Assembly (NCBI RefSeq): GCF_010093125.1
Contig: NZ_NMZQ01000026.1
Coordinates: 1 to 64,000, forward strand
DNA: 64,000 nt
Source of the DNA: Veillonella sp. R32
GTDB taxonomy: Bacteria > Bacillota > Negativicutes > Veillonellales > Veillonellaceae
Direction of reading: 5' to 3'
A model generated the notes under the pieces. It was not told the DNA's origin and did not search any database. It worked only from the letters and a program-made list of their open reading frames with translations. Both the position numbers and the translations under genes were made by a program. The stretch's first letter is position 1; each line of letters opens with the position of its first letter. Shown in pieces: positions 1-8,295 of the stretch.

Positions 1-35
1 GCTGACTGGTACTAATAGATTGAGGGCTTTACTTA
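1..35 (+). rRNA. 23S ribosomal RNA, 3' end (partial)
   Basis: The window opens inside the last bases of a 23S rRNA gene. The block GACTGGTACTAATAGATTG followed by a GAGGGCTT-type ending matches the universal 3' tail of bacterial 23S rRNA, and a 5S gene follows about 130 bases later, as expected in an rRNA operon. The exact 3' end is estimated by analogy and could move by a few bases. Confidence 0.9.
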
Positions 36-164
36 TAAATAGTGAACCAAATTAAAATGGTAGTCACTAGACGGTAGCAACAAACTTCAATCAATGAATT
101 ATCTAATGTGTAATATACAATATCTACACTTCTATGTGGTTTTCAGAGTACAAGCTCTGACAGA

Positions 165-280
<116 letters not shown>

Positions 281-290
281 TAATGAAAAT

Positions 291-326
291 AAAAGGTCGT
301 GTCGAAAGACACGGCCTTTTATTTTT
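291..326 (+). terminator. rRNA operon intrinsic terminator
   Basis: A 13-bp stem (AAAAGGTCGTGTC with GACACGGCCTTTT, one G-T pair), a GAAA tetraloop and a T-rich tail lie just after the 5S gene. This is a textbook Rho-independent terminator for the rRNA operon. Confidence 0.93.
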
Positions 327-426
327 GTTACTCTAACGAGTAACAATCTGTTCAGGCGCTTCCAAGAGGAGCTATTAGTAAGAGTATCTCAATAGGTAGA
401 GGTACAATAGAAGCGGCGTGGAATAA

Positions 427-579
427 ATAGTGAACCCCATTTGAAGGAGCGCTAGCGACGCGCAAATGGGTGTGAATCTTTTAGTTCGCAGCGTAAAATT
501 CTTCGGAGAAGAATTCACAGCTGACGAACAGATAGGAGAGGATACAGTATTTTAGTTTATTCGCTTCTACCTATCCGAC
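427..579. repeat. Structured intergenic repeat, copy A
   Basis: This is the most complete of three related copies. Stem 1 pairs CCCATTTG (436-443) with CAAATGGG (463-470). Stem 2 pairs GTTCG (484-488) with CGAAC (525-529) and AGC with GCT, and contains an 8-bp helix AATTCTTC/GAAGAATT (497-504 with 508-515) closed by a GGA loop. A third pairing joins GATAGG (531-536) and CCTATC (571-576). Open reading frames that cross the copies on both strands look like by-products of the repeat. The function is unknown. Confidence 0.8.
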
Positions 580-590
580 CAGAAGCTGGG

Positions 591-714
591 AATAAGTAGT
601 GAACCGACTTTGAAGGACCAAAGGGACGCGCAAAGTCGTGTGAATCTCTTAGTTCGGGGCGTAAGATTTCTCGGAGAGAAATCCCCAGCATCCGAACAGA
701 CGTATTTAAAACGT
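591..714. repeat. Structured intergenic repeat, copy B (covarying stems)
   Basis: The architecture matches copy A but with different stem sequences. Stem 1 is CGACTTTG/CAAAGTCG (605-612 with 631-638). Stem 2 has GTTCGG/CCGAAC (652-657 with 692-697) and an inner helix GATTTCTC/GAGAAATC (665-672 with 676-683) with the same GGA loop. At least six base pairs differ from copy A with both partners changed, so the fold seems to be what is conserved. The tail CAGCATCCGAACAGA recurs at about 848. Confidence 0.8.
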
Positions 715-727
715 ACTAAGTGCGACG

Positions 728-875
728 CACAAATGGGAGTGAATCTTTTAGTTCGCAGCGTAAAATTCTTCGAAGAAGAATTCACAGCTGACGAACAGAT
801 AGGAAAGAATGCAGTATTTTAGTTTATTCGCTTCTACCTATCCGACCACAGCATCCGAACAGATGTATTTAAAAT
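728..875. repeat. Structured intergenic repeat, copy C plus partial tail of copy B
   Basis: From 731 the copy is nearly identical to copy A: GTTCG/CGAAC at 751-755 and 792-796, inner helix AATTCTTC/GAAGAATT with a GAA loop, and GATAGG/CCTATC at 798-803 and 838-843. The 5' arm of stem 1 is missing, replaced by sequence running on from copy B. From 848 the tail of copy B is repeated. The arrangement suggests tandem duplication and recombination between copies. Confidence 0.75.
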
Positions 876-887
876 ATTTATATAGTT

Positions 888-915
888 GACATCAACTTAG
901 GTTGGTGTCTTTTTT
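888..915 (+). terminator. Intrinsic terminator after the repeat region
   Basis: GACATCAAC, a TTAG loop, GTTGGTGTC and a run of seven T form a Rho-independent terminator. It would stop any transcript entering from the repeat block before moaB. Confidence 0.8.
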
Positions 916-978
916 GTTTATAACGCTCTATCTTCTTTATACCTTACAAAAATTTTACAATTCATAATTCTAATACGC

Positions 979-1008
979 TTAACTATCTTCTCACATTCGT
1001 GGTATACT
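979..1008 (+). promoter_or_regulatory. Probable moaB promoter
   Basis: TTAACT and TATACT are separated by 18 bases, about 65 bases before the moaB start. The -10 box is good and the -35 box is weak. Confidence 0.4.
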
Positions 1009-1072
1009 GATAGTAAAGACTTTGTAAATTATCAAAGATTTGTAAAATATATTCTTATGGGAGGTAAGAAGA

Positions 1073-1570
1073 ATGTCATTGCAGGAAGTATTAGAACGGC
1101 CTTTAGTTTTAGGCGTTCTGACTGTATCAGATACACGTACTCCAGATACTGATAAAGGTGGCGATACAGTTGTTTCATTGGTAGAGGAAGGAGGCCACAT
1201 AGTCAAAGTTAGAACCATCGTTCCTGATGATTTTATAAAGATTACGGAAGTATTGCAGCGATGGATTGCCATAGAAAGTTTAGATGGCATAATTTTAACA
1301 GGTGGTACAGGGATAGCCAAACGAGATGTCTCTATTGAAGTAGTAGCATCTTTATGCCAGAAAGAAATTCCAGGTTTTGGTGAGCTATTTAGGTATTTTA
1401 GTTATACTGAGGATATTGGGACTCGTGCCATTGCTTCTCGTGCTATGGCAGGTGTTTGCGATAATGTATTACTCTTCTCTTTGCCTGGATCTGTGGGCGC
1501 TGTTACTTTAGGTATTAATCGATTAATATTACCTGAAATACGTCATTTAGTGTATGAAATCAATAAATAG
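1073..1570 (+). CDS. moaB: Molybdenum cofactor biosynthesis protein MoaB/Mog family
   Basis: A 165-residue protein of the MoaB/Mog family, which acts late in molybdenum cofactor synthesis by adenylylating molybdopterin in the cytoplasm. The MoCF-binding fold is visible: an N-terminal TVSDTRTPDTDKGGD region, a central GIILTGGTGIAKRD nucleotide/pterin-binding loop, and a C-terminal FSLPGSVGAV segment. Length is typical of a stand-alone MoaB (about 160-175). A GGGAGG ribosome-binding site precedes the ATG. No other moa or moe gene lies nearby, so its partners must be elsewhere. MoaB and MogA are hard to separate by eye; MoaB is the usual name for this short form in Firmicutes. Confidence 0.85.
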   Translation: MSLQEVLERPLVLGVLTVSDTRTPDTDKGGDTVVSLVEEGGHIVKVRTIVPDDFIKITEVLQRWIAIESLDGIILTGGTGIAKRDVSIEVVASLCQKEIPGFGELFRYFSYTEDIGTRAIASRAMAGVCDNVLLFSLPGSVGAVTLGINRLILPEIRHLVYEINK

Positions 1571-1760
1571 TAGCGTTTAAAAATATTATTAAAATATATA
1601 TATTAATTTCACATAATATATATAATGTACTCGTATAAGAATATGGTTTTTGCATACAAGGAACAATAGAAAATAGGTATTTGATGTGCTATAATTAGAA
1701 CGTGCGTTTATTGTAATTCGTTAAATATTAACGAATCCATCACGAGTTATGGAGGATATT

Positions 1761-2390
1761 ATGGCTTTTCATTTAAAAAGCAAAGAAGAAAAATTTTTCA
1801 ATATCTTGAACAATCATGTTGAACTGTGCCATGACGCATCCATTCTTATGGAACAGGCGTTTAAAGGTGAGCTAGAAAAAGAGGAAGCACTACGATTAAT
1901 CGATCAAAAAGAAAAAGAAGCAGATGAATTAGTGAATCAAACAATTGAACGTTTGCGTTCTACCTTCATTACTCCTATGGACCGTGAAGATATTCAATTA
2001 TTAATTGAACAATTGGATACGACCATCGATAGTATGAAAGATATTATGGATAAAATGTGCATGTACAATGTAGGTCAGCCAACAAAAGGGGCTATTCGTT
2101 TGATTGAAATTGTACAAAAATGCTTGAAACATATTACTAAGTCAATTTCCTACATGAACAGTTTGAAAAAAAATCATGTAAAAGTAGAAGGGCGTGTATT
2201 AGAAGTACTTCGCTTAGAAGAAGAAGCTGATGCTGTGTACCATGAAGAAATGGCTGTATTATTTAGAGATTGTAAAGATCCTATTGAAATAATCAAGTGG
2301 AAGGAAATCCTTAACTCCATGGAAGACGTAATTGATGGTTGTGAGGATTTGGTTGGTACATTCCGCCGGGTAGTCTTGAAGTATGCTTGA
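1761..2390 (+). CDS. DUF47/PhoU-like phosphate transport accessory protein
   Basis: A 209-residue, all-helical, charged cytoplasmic protein of the DUF47 (TIGR00153) family, relatives of PhoU that sit next to PiT phosphate transporters and are thought to modulate them. Typical signs are the early LKSKEEKFFNIL segment, repeated acidic helices (EEALRLIDQKEKEADELV) and the PMDREDIQLL motif that likely binds metal. The start was set at 1761 rather than the in-frame ATG at 1749, because GGAGG at 1751-1755 serves as its ribosome-binding site. Its last 8 bases overlap the transporter gene, which implies translational coupling. The role is inferred from family and context. Confidence 0.87.
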   Translation: MAFHLKSKEEKFFNILNNHVELCHDASILMEQAFKGELEKEEALRLIDQKEKEADELVNQTIERLRSTFITPMDREDIQLLIEQLDTTIDSMKDIMDKMCMYNVGQPTKGAIRLIEIVQKCLKHITKSISYMNSLKKNHVKVEGRVLEVLRLEEEADAVYHEEMAVLFRDCKDPIEIIKWKEILNSMEDVIDGCEDLVGTFRRVVLKYA

Positions 2391-3384
2391 TCATTGGTTT
2401 GTGTGGCTAGTGGTGTTTTTAGCCCTAGCGTTTGACTATATTAATGGTTTCCATGATACGGCTAATGCTATTGCTACATCCGTTTCAACACGCGCTATAG
2501 ATCCTAAAAAAGCGGTTATGATGACGGCGGTGCTCAATTTTATTGGGGCCCTTGTTAGTACAGGGGTTGCTAAGACAATTGGTGGTGATTTGGTTACCTC
2601 TGCGAGCCTAATTAATGCTGAAGTTATTAGTGCTGCTTTGTTAGGGGCGATTATTTGGAATCTTGTGACCTGGTGGTATGGGATTCCTAGTTCTTCATCC
2701 CATGCCTTAATTGGTGGGGTAATCGGTGCCGTTATGGTGTCCGTAGGCTATGAAGCATTGAATTTTAGCGGTATAGGTCGTATTTTCTTATCTCTAGTAT
2801 TATCGCCTATTATTGCTATGGTGTTAGGCTATATAATTATGCACATTTTGCTTTTGTTATTCGGCCGTTTTTCACCAATTACCTTGAATGACCGATTCCG
2901 CAATATGCAATTATTATCTGCTACGTTAATGGCATTCTCCCATGGCTCCAATGATGCGCAAAAAGCGATGGGGATTATTACCTTAACTTTACTGAGTGGT
3001 GGTTACATTGATACCTTAGATGTACCTACTTGGGTAAAAATTGCTTGTGCATCCGCTATGGCTTTAGGTACGGCTGCCGGTGGCTGGCGTATTATTAGTA
3101 CTATGGGGACTAAAATTTTTAAATTAGAAACTATCAATGGTTTCGCAGCTGACTTAAATTCAGCTATTACCATTTTTACTGCTACATTCTTACATTTACC
3201 AGTATCTACGACACATGTAGTGAGTGGTTCTATTATGGGTGTAGGCACAGCTAAACGTGTAAAAGCAGTTAACTGGGGTGTAGCTCGCTCCATGGTATTA
3301 GCTTGGTTCGTAACGATTCCGTTGAGTGCTATTATGTCGGGCATTGCGTTTTTGATTATTGATGCAGTTCGTTCAATTATATAA
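2383..3384 (+). CDS. pit: PiT-family inorganic phosphate transporter
   Basis: A 333-residue integral membrane protein of the PiT family, low-affinity phosphate:cation symporters of the cytoplasmic membrane. Both family signature repeats are visible: GFHDTANAIATSVSTRAI in the first half and AFSHGSNDAQKAMGI in the second. They reflect the internal duplication of PiT proteins. About ten hydrophobic segments are present, and the short length is typical of bacterial PiT. The gene overlaps the DUF47 gene by 8 bases, forming the standard two-gene phosphate uptake operon. No Pho box was recognised upstream. Confidence 0.92.
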   Translation: MLDHWFVWLVVFLALAFDYINGFHDTANAIATSVSTRAIDPKKAVMMTAVLNFIGALVSTGVAKTIGGDLVTSASLINAEVISAALLGAIIWNLVTWWYGIPSSSSHALIGGVIGAVMVSVGYEALNFSGIGRIFLSLVLSPIIAMVLGYIIMHILLLLFGRFSPITLNDRFRNMQLLSATLMAFSHGSNDAQKAMGIITLTLLSGGYIDTLDVPTWVKIACASAMALGTAAGGWRIISTMGTKIFKLETINGFAADLNSAITIFTATFLHLPVSTTHVVSGSIMGVGTAKRVKAVNWGVARSMVLAWFVTIPLSAIMSGIAFLIIDAVRSII

Positions 3385-3580
3385 TAATTAGCGGAATTGT
3401 AGTGTTTATATATCTAATCTATGTAAAAGTTTATAATTAACTACATATTTTACAAAAACACTCTTAAATGAGTTATATATTATCTACATTACTGATGACA
3501 TTGACTAAAAACTACTGTAATACTAGGAATTATGGTGTGAATTTTGTATAGTTCTCTTTAGCAAAATTGGCAATATGTTG

Positions 3581-3609
3581 TTGCATTTCCTGCAACTATT
3601 GACTATAAT
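3581..3609 (+). promoter_or_regulatory. Promoter overlapping an inverted repeat
   Basis: TTGCAT and TATAAT are separated by 17 bases. The -35 box lies inside a perfect hairpin GTTGCA-TTTCC-TGCAAC (3579-3596), a possible operator. Predicted transcription would start near 3616 and meet the terminator at 3622-3650 almost at once. Confidence 0.5.
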
Positions 3610-3621
3610 GTAGATGAACAG

Positions 3622-3650
3622 AAAAATGCTCAGAATACGAGCATTTTTTT
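3622..3650 (+). terminator. Intrinsic terminator between pit and the Rrf2 gene
   Basis: AAAAATGCTC and GAGCATTTTTTT form a stem with a 7-base loop and T tail. It may end the phosphate operon or attenuate the promoter 20 bases before it. The rest of the 3385-3746 gap holds only the promoters listed here. Confidence 0.75.
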
Positions 3651-3672
3651 ATGACTGCAAAGTATACTAAGA

Positions 3673-3713
3673 TTGTAATGTTCATTAGAATAATTATAAA
3701 ATCGAATTATTTC
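3673..3713 (+). promoter_or_regulatory. Candidate promoter and operator of the Rrf2-cydAB operon
   Basis: TTGTAA and TATAAA lie 16 bases apart. The -10 region is overlapped by an imperfect inverted repeat (GAATAATT at 3688-3695 and AATTATTTC at 3705-3713), an AT-rich site of the sort Rrf2 proteins bind. Autoregulation by the next gene is an inference. Confidence 0.4.
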
Positions 3714-3746
3714 GAAATGGTTTGTATTAGGTATTAGGGGGCAGTT

Positions 3747-4208
3747 ATGAAACTTAACCAAGCAACTGATTATGCATTCCGTATGGTATTGCATATGTCA
3801 CTCTTGCCAAATGGGACAAAAATTACTGGCGGAGAGTTGGCAAAAGCACAGAAAATTCCTGATCGATTCTTGTTGAAGATTATGAGAAATCTGATTTCAG
3901 GCAACATCATGCAGTCCTTCCGTGGGGTGGATGGAGGCTTTGCTTTAGCACGTAAGCCAAAAGATATTACTTTGCTAGATGTTATTGAAGCTGTAGAAGG
4001 GGCAACGTATTTACAACGTTGCTTATACGATAATGAAACCTGTTCCCGTGGTTGTCACGGTAATTGTTCCGTCCAAGAGCGCTTTTGTCAAATTCAACAC
4101 AATTTGATTAAAGACTTGCAGGCGGTAGACTTTGAATCGTTGGCTAAGCGTGAACGAGAAATTCATTTACAGAGAGTCTGTCCATCTAAGGCGCAAGCGC
4201 GCGATTAA
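3747..4208 (+). CDS. Rrf2-family transcriptional regulator with cysteine-rich sensor
   Basis: A 153-residue Rrf2 regulator with an N-terminal winged helix starting MKLNQATDYAFRMVLHM and the family recognition region FRGVDGGFALARKP. Many Rrf2 proteins sense redox, nitric oxide or Fe-S status through a cluster held by three cysteines. Here the loop after the dimerisation helix carries several cysteines (RCLYDNETCSRGCHGNCS, then another in QERFC), so cluster binding is plausible. It lies 20 bases upstream of cydA on the same strand, which points to control of the oxygen-consuming oxidase in response to oxygen or redox stress. The start has a GGGG-type ribosome-binding site. Confidence 0.88.
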   Translation: MKLNQATDYAFRMVLHMSLLPNGTKITGGELAKAQKIPDRFLLKIMRNLISGNIMQSFRGVDGGFALARKPKDITLLDVIEAVEGATYLQRCLYDNETCSRGCHGNCSVQERFCQIQHNLIKDLQAVDFESLAKREREIHLQRVCPSKAQARD

Positions 4209-4228
4209 TAAGTGAGGAGGTTTTAAGT

Positions 4229-5608
4229 ATGATGGAAGCATTACTGTTAGCTCGATGGCAATTTGCCTTGACATCGATCTATCACTGGCTGTTTGTTCCT
4301 GTGACACTAGGGATGACAGTAGTCGTAGCAATTCTTGAAATTACCTACGTAAGCACTAACAATGAAGTGTACAAAAAAATGGCAAAGTTCTGGGGGAAAT
4401 TATTTTTAATCAATTTTGCCATGGGTGTCGTAACTGGTATCGTACAGGAGTTCCACTTCGGTATGAACTGGGCTGAATATTCCCGTTTCATGGGGGATAT
4501 CTTTGGTGCTCCTTTAGCACTTGAAGCGTTGACCGCATTCTTCCTTGAATCCACCTTTATGGGTGCTTGGATTTTTGGTTGGGACAAATTATCTGCTAAA
4601 GCGCATGCTGTAGTTGCTGTATTAGTAGCAATTGGTACTAACTTATCCGCTTTCTGGATCTTAGTAGCAAGCTCCTTTATGCAACATCCAGTGGGCTATG
4701 TAATTCGCAATGGTCGTGCCGAAATGGAAAATTTTGGAGTTATCTTATCTAATGGGTACGTACCAGGTCAATATGCTCACATTTTCTTTGATGGTTTGAT
4801 GACGGCTGGTGTTATTATTGCAGCTGTTAGTGCTTGGCATTTACTTCGTAATAATGCTGTAGATTTCTACAAACGTTCCATTAAATGGGGGTTAGTATTC
4901 ACCCTCATTGGTGGTGTTTTAGTAATGGGTGCTGGTCATTTACATGGCCAATATGTTACTAAAGTACAGCCAATGAAAATTGCGTCTGTAGAAGGCCTTT
5001 GGGAAACAACTAAGGGAGCTCCATTTAGCTTATTTGCTTCCATTGATGAAAAAAATCAAACTACAAATAGCGCTATTGAAATCCCAGGTTTATTGAGCTT
5101 TGTAGCTACTGATGATTTCAATGGTGAAATGAAAGGTATGAAAGACCTTCAAAAAGCTGATGAAGAAAAATATGGCCCTGGCGACTATGTACCACATGTA
5201 ACTTCCATGTACTGGTCTTTCCGTGCCATGGTATTCTCTGGCATTTTAATGTTCTTAGTAGCTATCGTAGCTTTTGCTATGAATCGTGCTGGCAAGTTAG
5301 AAACTTCGAGCGGTATGCTTAAAACTGTATTCTGGATGTTACCATTTGCTTACATTGCTAATGCAACTGGTTGGTATGTGGCTGAAATGGGTCGTCAACC
5401 ATGGATTGTTTACGGCTTGCAGAAAACAGCTGATGGCGTATCTAGCACAGTAACGGCTGGTGAAGTTTGGACAACCATTATTGGTTTCTCCGCTGTATAT
5501 ATCTTAGCTGCTATCGCTGCTTTATACTTAGCTGTGAAACACATTAAAAAAGGTCCAGAAGGCAATCCATCTCAGGATATTAGAGAGGAGGCAGCATTAT
5601 GGAAGTAA
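4229..5608 (+). CDS. cydA: Cytochrome bd-type quinol oxidase subunit I
   Basis: A 459-residue heme-bearing subunit of cytochrome bd oxidase, a membrane enzyme that oxidises quinol and reduces O2 to water. The heme-ligand histidine in IYHWLF falls at residue 19, the classic position. The WxxQP-type segment MGRQPWIVYG, the GRMP-like C-terminal region and about nine membrane helices are present. It is shorter than E. coli CydA (about 520 residues), consistent with the short-Q-loop type common in Firmicutes. AGGAGG lies 9 bases before the ATG. It overlaps cydB by 10 bases. In an anaerobe it probably scavenges oxygen. No cydDC genes are in the window. Confidence 0.95.
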   Translation: MMEALLLARWQFALTSIYHWLFVPVTLGMTVVVAILEITYVSTNNEVYKKMAKFWGKLFLINFAMGVVTGIVQEFHFGMNWAEYSRFMGDIFGAPLALEALTAFFLESTFMGAWIFGWDKLSAKAHAVVAVLVAIGTNLSAFWILVASSFMQHPVGYVIRNGRAEMENFGVILSNGYVPGQYAHIFFDGLMTAGVIIAAVSAWHLLRNNAVDFYKRSIKWGLVFTLIGGVLVMGAGHLHGQYVTKVQPMKIASVEGLWETTKGAPFSLFASIDEKNQTTNSAIEIPGLLSFVATDDFNGEMKGMKDLQKADEEKYGPGDYVPHVTSMYWSFRAMVFSGILMFLVAIVAFAMNRAGKLETSSGMLKTVFWMLPFAYIANATGWYVAEMGRQPWIVYGLQKTADGVSSTVTAGEVWTTIIGFSAVYILAAIAALYLAVKHIKKGPEGNPSQDIREEAALWK

Positions 5609-6618
5609 TTTTACAGAATTTAGACGTAGTGTGGTTCATCCTCGTATGTGTATTATTTGCAGGATTCTTCACACTTGAAGGGTTTGATTATGGCGTTGGG
5701 ATTTTGCTTCCATTCTTAGGTAAAAACGATGTTGAACGTCGTCAGATGATCAACACAGTAGGTCCTGTATGGGACGGTAACCAAGTTTGGATGATTACTG
5801 CTGGTGGTGCAACGTTCGCATCCTTCCCACATGTATATGCTACTTTATTTAGTGGTTTCTATTTAGCGTTATTCTTAATGCTAGCGGCTTTAATTGCTCG
5901 TGGCGTTGCTTTTGAATTCCGCAGTAAAGATAAATCCTTAGCATGGCGTAAAACATTTGACTATTGCATTTTCTTTGGTTCCTTAATCCCAGCTCTTCTT
6001 TGGGGCGTTACTGTTGGTAACTTAATTCAAGGTACACCAATTGATGGTCAAATGAATTTCGTAGGTGGCTTCTTCGATTTACTTAGCCCTTACACAATTT
6101 TTTGTGGTTTAGCATTTATCTTGGTATTCGTTTACCATGGTGCTTTGTATACCGCTATTAAAACAGTGGGACCTATTGCAGAACGCGCTCGTGCTACTGC
6201 ATTAGTAGAAGGTGTTATCACTGCTGTAGGCGCTCTTGTATTGGTAGGTGCTACTTACTACTACACTGATTTATTCAACAGCATGATTGCTACAGTAGCC
6301 TTTGCACTTTGCATTGTGTTCTTCCTTCTTTCCTGGGGCTTCACACGTGTGCGTCGTCCAGGTGTTGGTTTTACATTTAGCTGCTTAAGCATCATCTCTG
6401 TAACAGCTGCTTACTTTGCTGGTTTATTCCCACGTATCATGGTTTCCAGCTTGAATCCAGCTTGGAGCTTAACTGTTAAAAATGCAGCATCTTCTGAATA
6501 CACCTTAACTTTGATGACGATTGTAGCACTTATCTTTGTGCCAATCGTATTGATTTACCAAGGTTGGACATACTGGACGTTCCGTCATCGTATCGGTCCT
6601 GATGACTTGCATTATTAA
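5599..6618 (+). CDS. cydB: Cytochrome bd-type quinol oxidase subunit II
   Basis: The 339-residue second subunit of cytochrome bd oxidase, an eight- to nine-helix membrane protein that pairs with CydA. The N-terminal FFTLEGFDYGVGILLPFLG and the following GPVWDGNQVWMITAGG segment are hallmarks of CydB. The gene starts within the end of cydA (10-base overlap) behind GAGGAGG and ends just before a strong terminator, so rrf2-cydA-cydB forms one operon. Confidence 0.95.
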   Translation: MEVILQNLDVVWFILVCVLFAGFFTLEGFDYGVGILLPFLGKNDVERRQMINTVGPVWDGNQVWMITAGGATFASFPHVYATLFSGFYLALFLMLAALIARGVAFEFRSKDKSLAWRKTFDYCIFFGSLIPALLWGVTVGNLIQGTPIDGQMNFVGGFFDLLSPYTIFCGLAFILVFVYHGALYTAIKTVGPIAERARATALVEGVITAVGALVLVGATYYYTDLFNSMIATVAFALCIVFFLLSWGFTRVRRPGVGFTFSCLSIISVTAAYFAGLFPRIMVSSLNPAWSLTVKNAASSEYTLTLMTIVALIFVPIVLIYQGWTYWTFRHRIGPDDLHY

Positions 6619-6657
6619 TTACATACTTTGTAATGCTAATTTAGCAATTACAGACTC

Positions 6658-6687
6658 AAAAAGCGTGCCTTTGGGCACGCTTTTTAT
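6658..6687 (+). terminator. cydAB operon terminator
   Basis: A 12-bp perfect stem AAAAAGCGTGCC / GGCACGCTTTTT with a TTTG loop and T-rich tail. Confidence 0.93.
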
Positions 6688-6873
6688 AGTACTCTTATCA
6701 AGGGACTTTAGTTTATGGTATGATAAAAAGTAGATATACTATTAAAACTTTGAAACTATCTTTTGCTGGTAAAGATGATTAATTTAAACTGAGTATGATT
6801 AATTTAGAAGGATTGGTTTCAAAAGTAGTTTCTAAGTAGAAATTTTGTGAACCCATTGAGAGGAGATGTCCGT

Positions 6874-8187
6874 ATGAGTACATATAAAAGTATTGCTTTT
6901 GCTAACGATAATCGTAAGCGTTTTGTAACCTTGCGTCGTGATTTACATCAGCATCCAGAACCAGGTTGGTTAGAATATCGTACGGCCGCTATAGCCGCTG
7001 ATAGATTGACAGAACTTGGTTATGATTTAAAAGTAGGTAAAGAGGTTATTCAACCCGAATCTCGTATGGGTCTTCCTAGTGAAGCTACTATGAAAGCCGC
7101 TATGGATCGAGCTATAGCTGAAGGGGCTAATCCTAAATGGGTTGAAGCTATGGGTTATGGCTTTACCGGCCTAGTAGCCACTTTACATATTGATGAAGAG
7201 GGGCCTGTAGTGGCTTTTCGAGCCGATATTGACTCTAATGATGTGGTAGAAGCAACGACAGATGACCATTTACCAGCTAAAGAAGGATTTGTGTCTCAGC
7301 ATGATAAAGCCATGCATGCGTGTGGTCATGACGCCCATTTAACAATGGCATTAGGCCTAGCAGAGTATATTATGAGCCATAAAGATAAGTTACATGGTAC
7401 GTTTAAGTTAATTTTACAACCTGCTGAGGAAGGCGTTCGAGGTGCGAAAGCCATGCGTGATGCTGGTGTTGTAGATGATGTGGATATTTTCTTTGGTATG
7501 CATATTGGTATTAACAAAGCTATTGCGAATTGTTTAGCTTGTATGAACTATGGTTTTTTAGCTACCACTAAATTGGATGTAGAGTTTAAAGGTTATTCTT
7601 CTCATGCAGGCGCTTCCCCAGAGTTAGGGAAGAATGCTTTGTTAGCTGCTTGTACAGCTGCATTAAATTTACAGGCAATTTCTCGTCACTCCAAAGGGAA
7701 CTCTTGCATTAACGTAGGGGTGTTAAATGCAGGCACGGGCCGTAATGTAATTCCAGATAGAGCATATTTACAGATTGAAACTCGTGGTGAAACAGGGGAA
7801 ATTAACGAATATATTTGTAAGCGTGCGTATGAAGTGTTACAGGGCGCAGCTGCTATGTATGATAATGAAGTGGTTATTAAAGAGATGGGCAGTGCGCCAG
7901 CTTGTGTAAACTCTGAAGAGTTAGCTAAAGAAGTGCAAGTCTTAGCTACTGATATGGGCTTATTCCGTGAGGTACCACTTAGCAATACTGGTGGTGGTAG
8001 TGAAGATTGTGCTTATTTCTTAGAACGGGTCATTGAAAAAGGTGGTAAAGGCACCTATATGATTTTAGGGTCTGATATAAAAGCGCCACATCATAATCCT
8101 CGGTTTGATATTGATGAAACGGATATGATTAATGGCATTGCTTTTGCAGGGGCATTAGTTGAAAAATATTTAACTAATACTAAATAA
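6874..8187 (+). CDS. M20-family amidohydrolase, AbgA-like (p-aminobenzoyl-glutamate hydrolase subunit A type)
   Basis: A 437-residue metallopeptidase of family M20. E. coli AbgA, one subunit of the hydrolase that cleaves p-aminobenzoyl-glutamate from folate breakdown, is the closest relative I can recall. It shares the HQHPEPGWLEYRTA opening, a long insertion with ESRMGLPSEATMK, FRADIDSNDV, the metal-binding MHACGHDAH, PAEEGVRGA and the C-terminal HHNPRFDIDE. The start at 6874 is preferred over an upstream GTG at 6847, since GAGGAG sits 8 bases before it. No AbgB partner or AbgT carrier is adjacent, so the substrate is uncertain. Confidence 0.85.
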   Translation: MSTYKSIAFANDNRKRFVTLRRDLHQHPEPGWLEYRTAAIAADRLTELGYDLKVGKEVIQPESRMGLPSEATMKAAMDRAIAEGANPKWVEAMGYGFTGLVATLHIDEEGPVVAFRADIDSNDVVEATTDDHLPAKEGFVSQHDKAMHACGHDAHLTMALGLAEYIMSHKDKLHGTFKLILQPAEEGVRGAKAMRDAGVVDDVDIFFGMHIGINKAIANCLACMNYGFLATTKLDVEFKGYSSHAGASPELGKNALLAACTAALNLQAISRHSKGNSCINVGVLNAGTGRNVIPDRAYLQIETRGETGEINEYICKRAYEVLQGAAAMYDNEVVIKEMGSAPACVNSEELAKEVQVLATDMGLFREVPLSNTGGGSEDCAYFLERVIEKGGKGTYMILGSDIKAPHHNPRFDIDETDMINGIAFAGALVEKYLTNTK

Positions 8188-8210
8188 TAAGATGAGTTTA
8201 AAATAAAGAA

Positions 8211-8252
8211 GCTCCACAATTAAGGTATACAGCTAATTGTGGAGCATTTTTG
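8211..8252 (+). terminator. Bidirectional-type terminator after the amidohydrolase gene
   Basis: A 12-bp perfect stem GCTCCACAATTA / TAATTGTGGAGC with an 11-base loop, then ATTTTTG. It separates the plus-strand amidohydrolase from the convergent MATE gene. Confidence 0.88.
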
Positions 8253-8295
8253 TTGTATTGGATTAGAGTAGTCTTTTATATAAACTGTTTGTAGT

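Noticed and set aside
567-822. Open reading frames of about 70 codons on both strands across the repeat block
   Set aside because: They span the structured repeat copies, show repeat-unit periodicity in the peptide, lack ribosome-binding sites and exist on both strands; they are by-products of the repeats.
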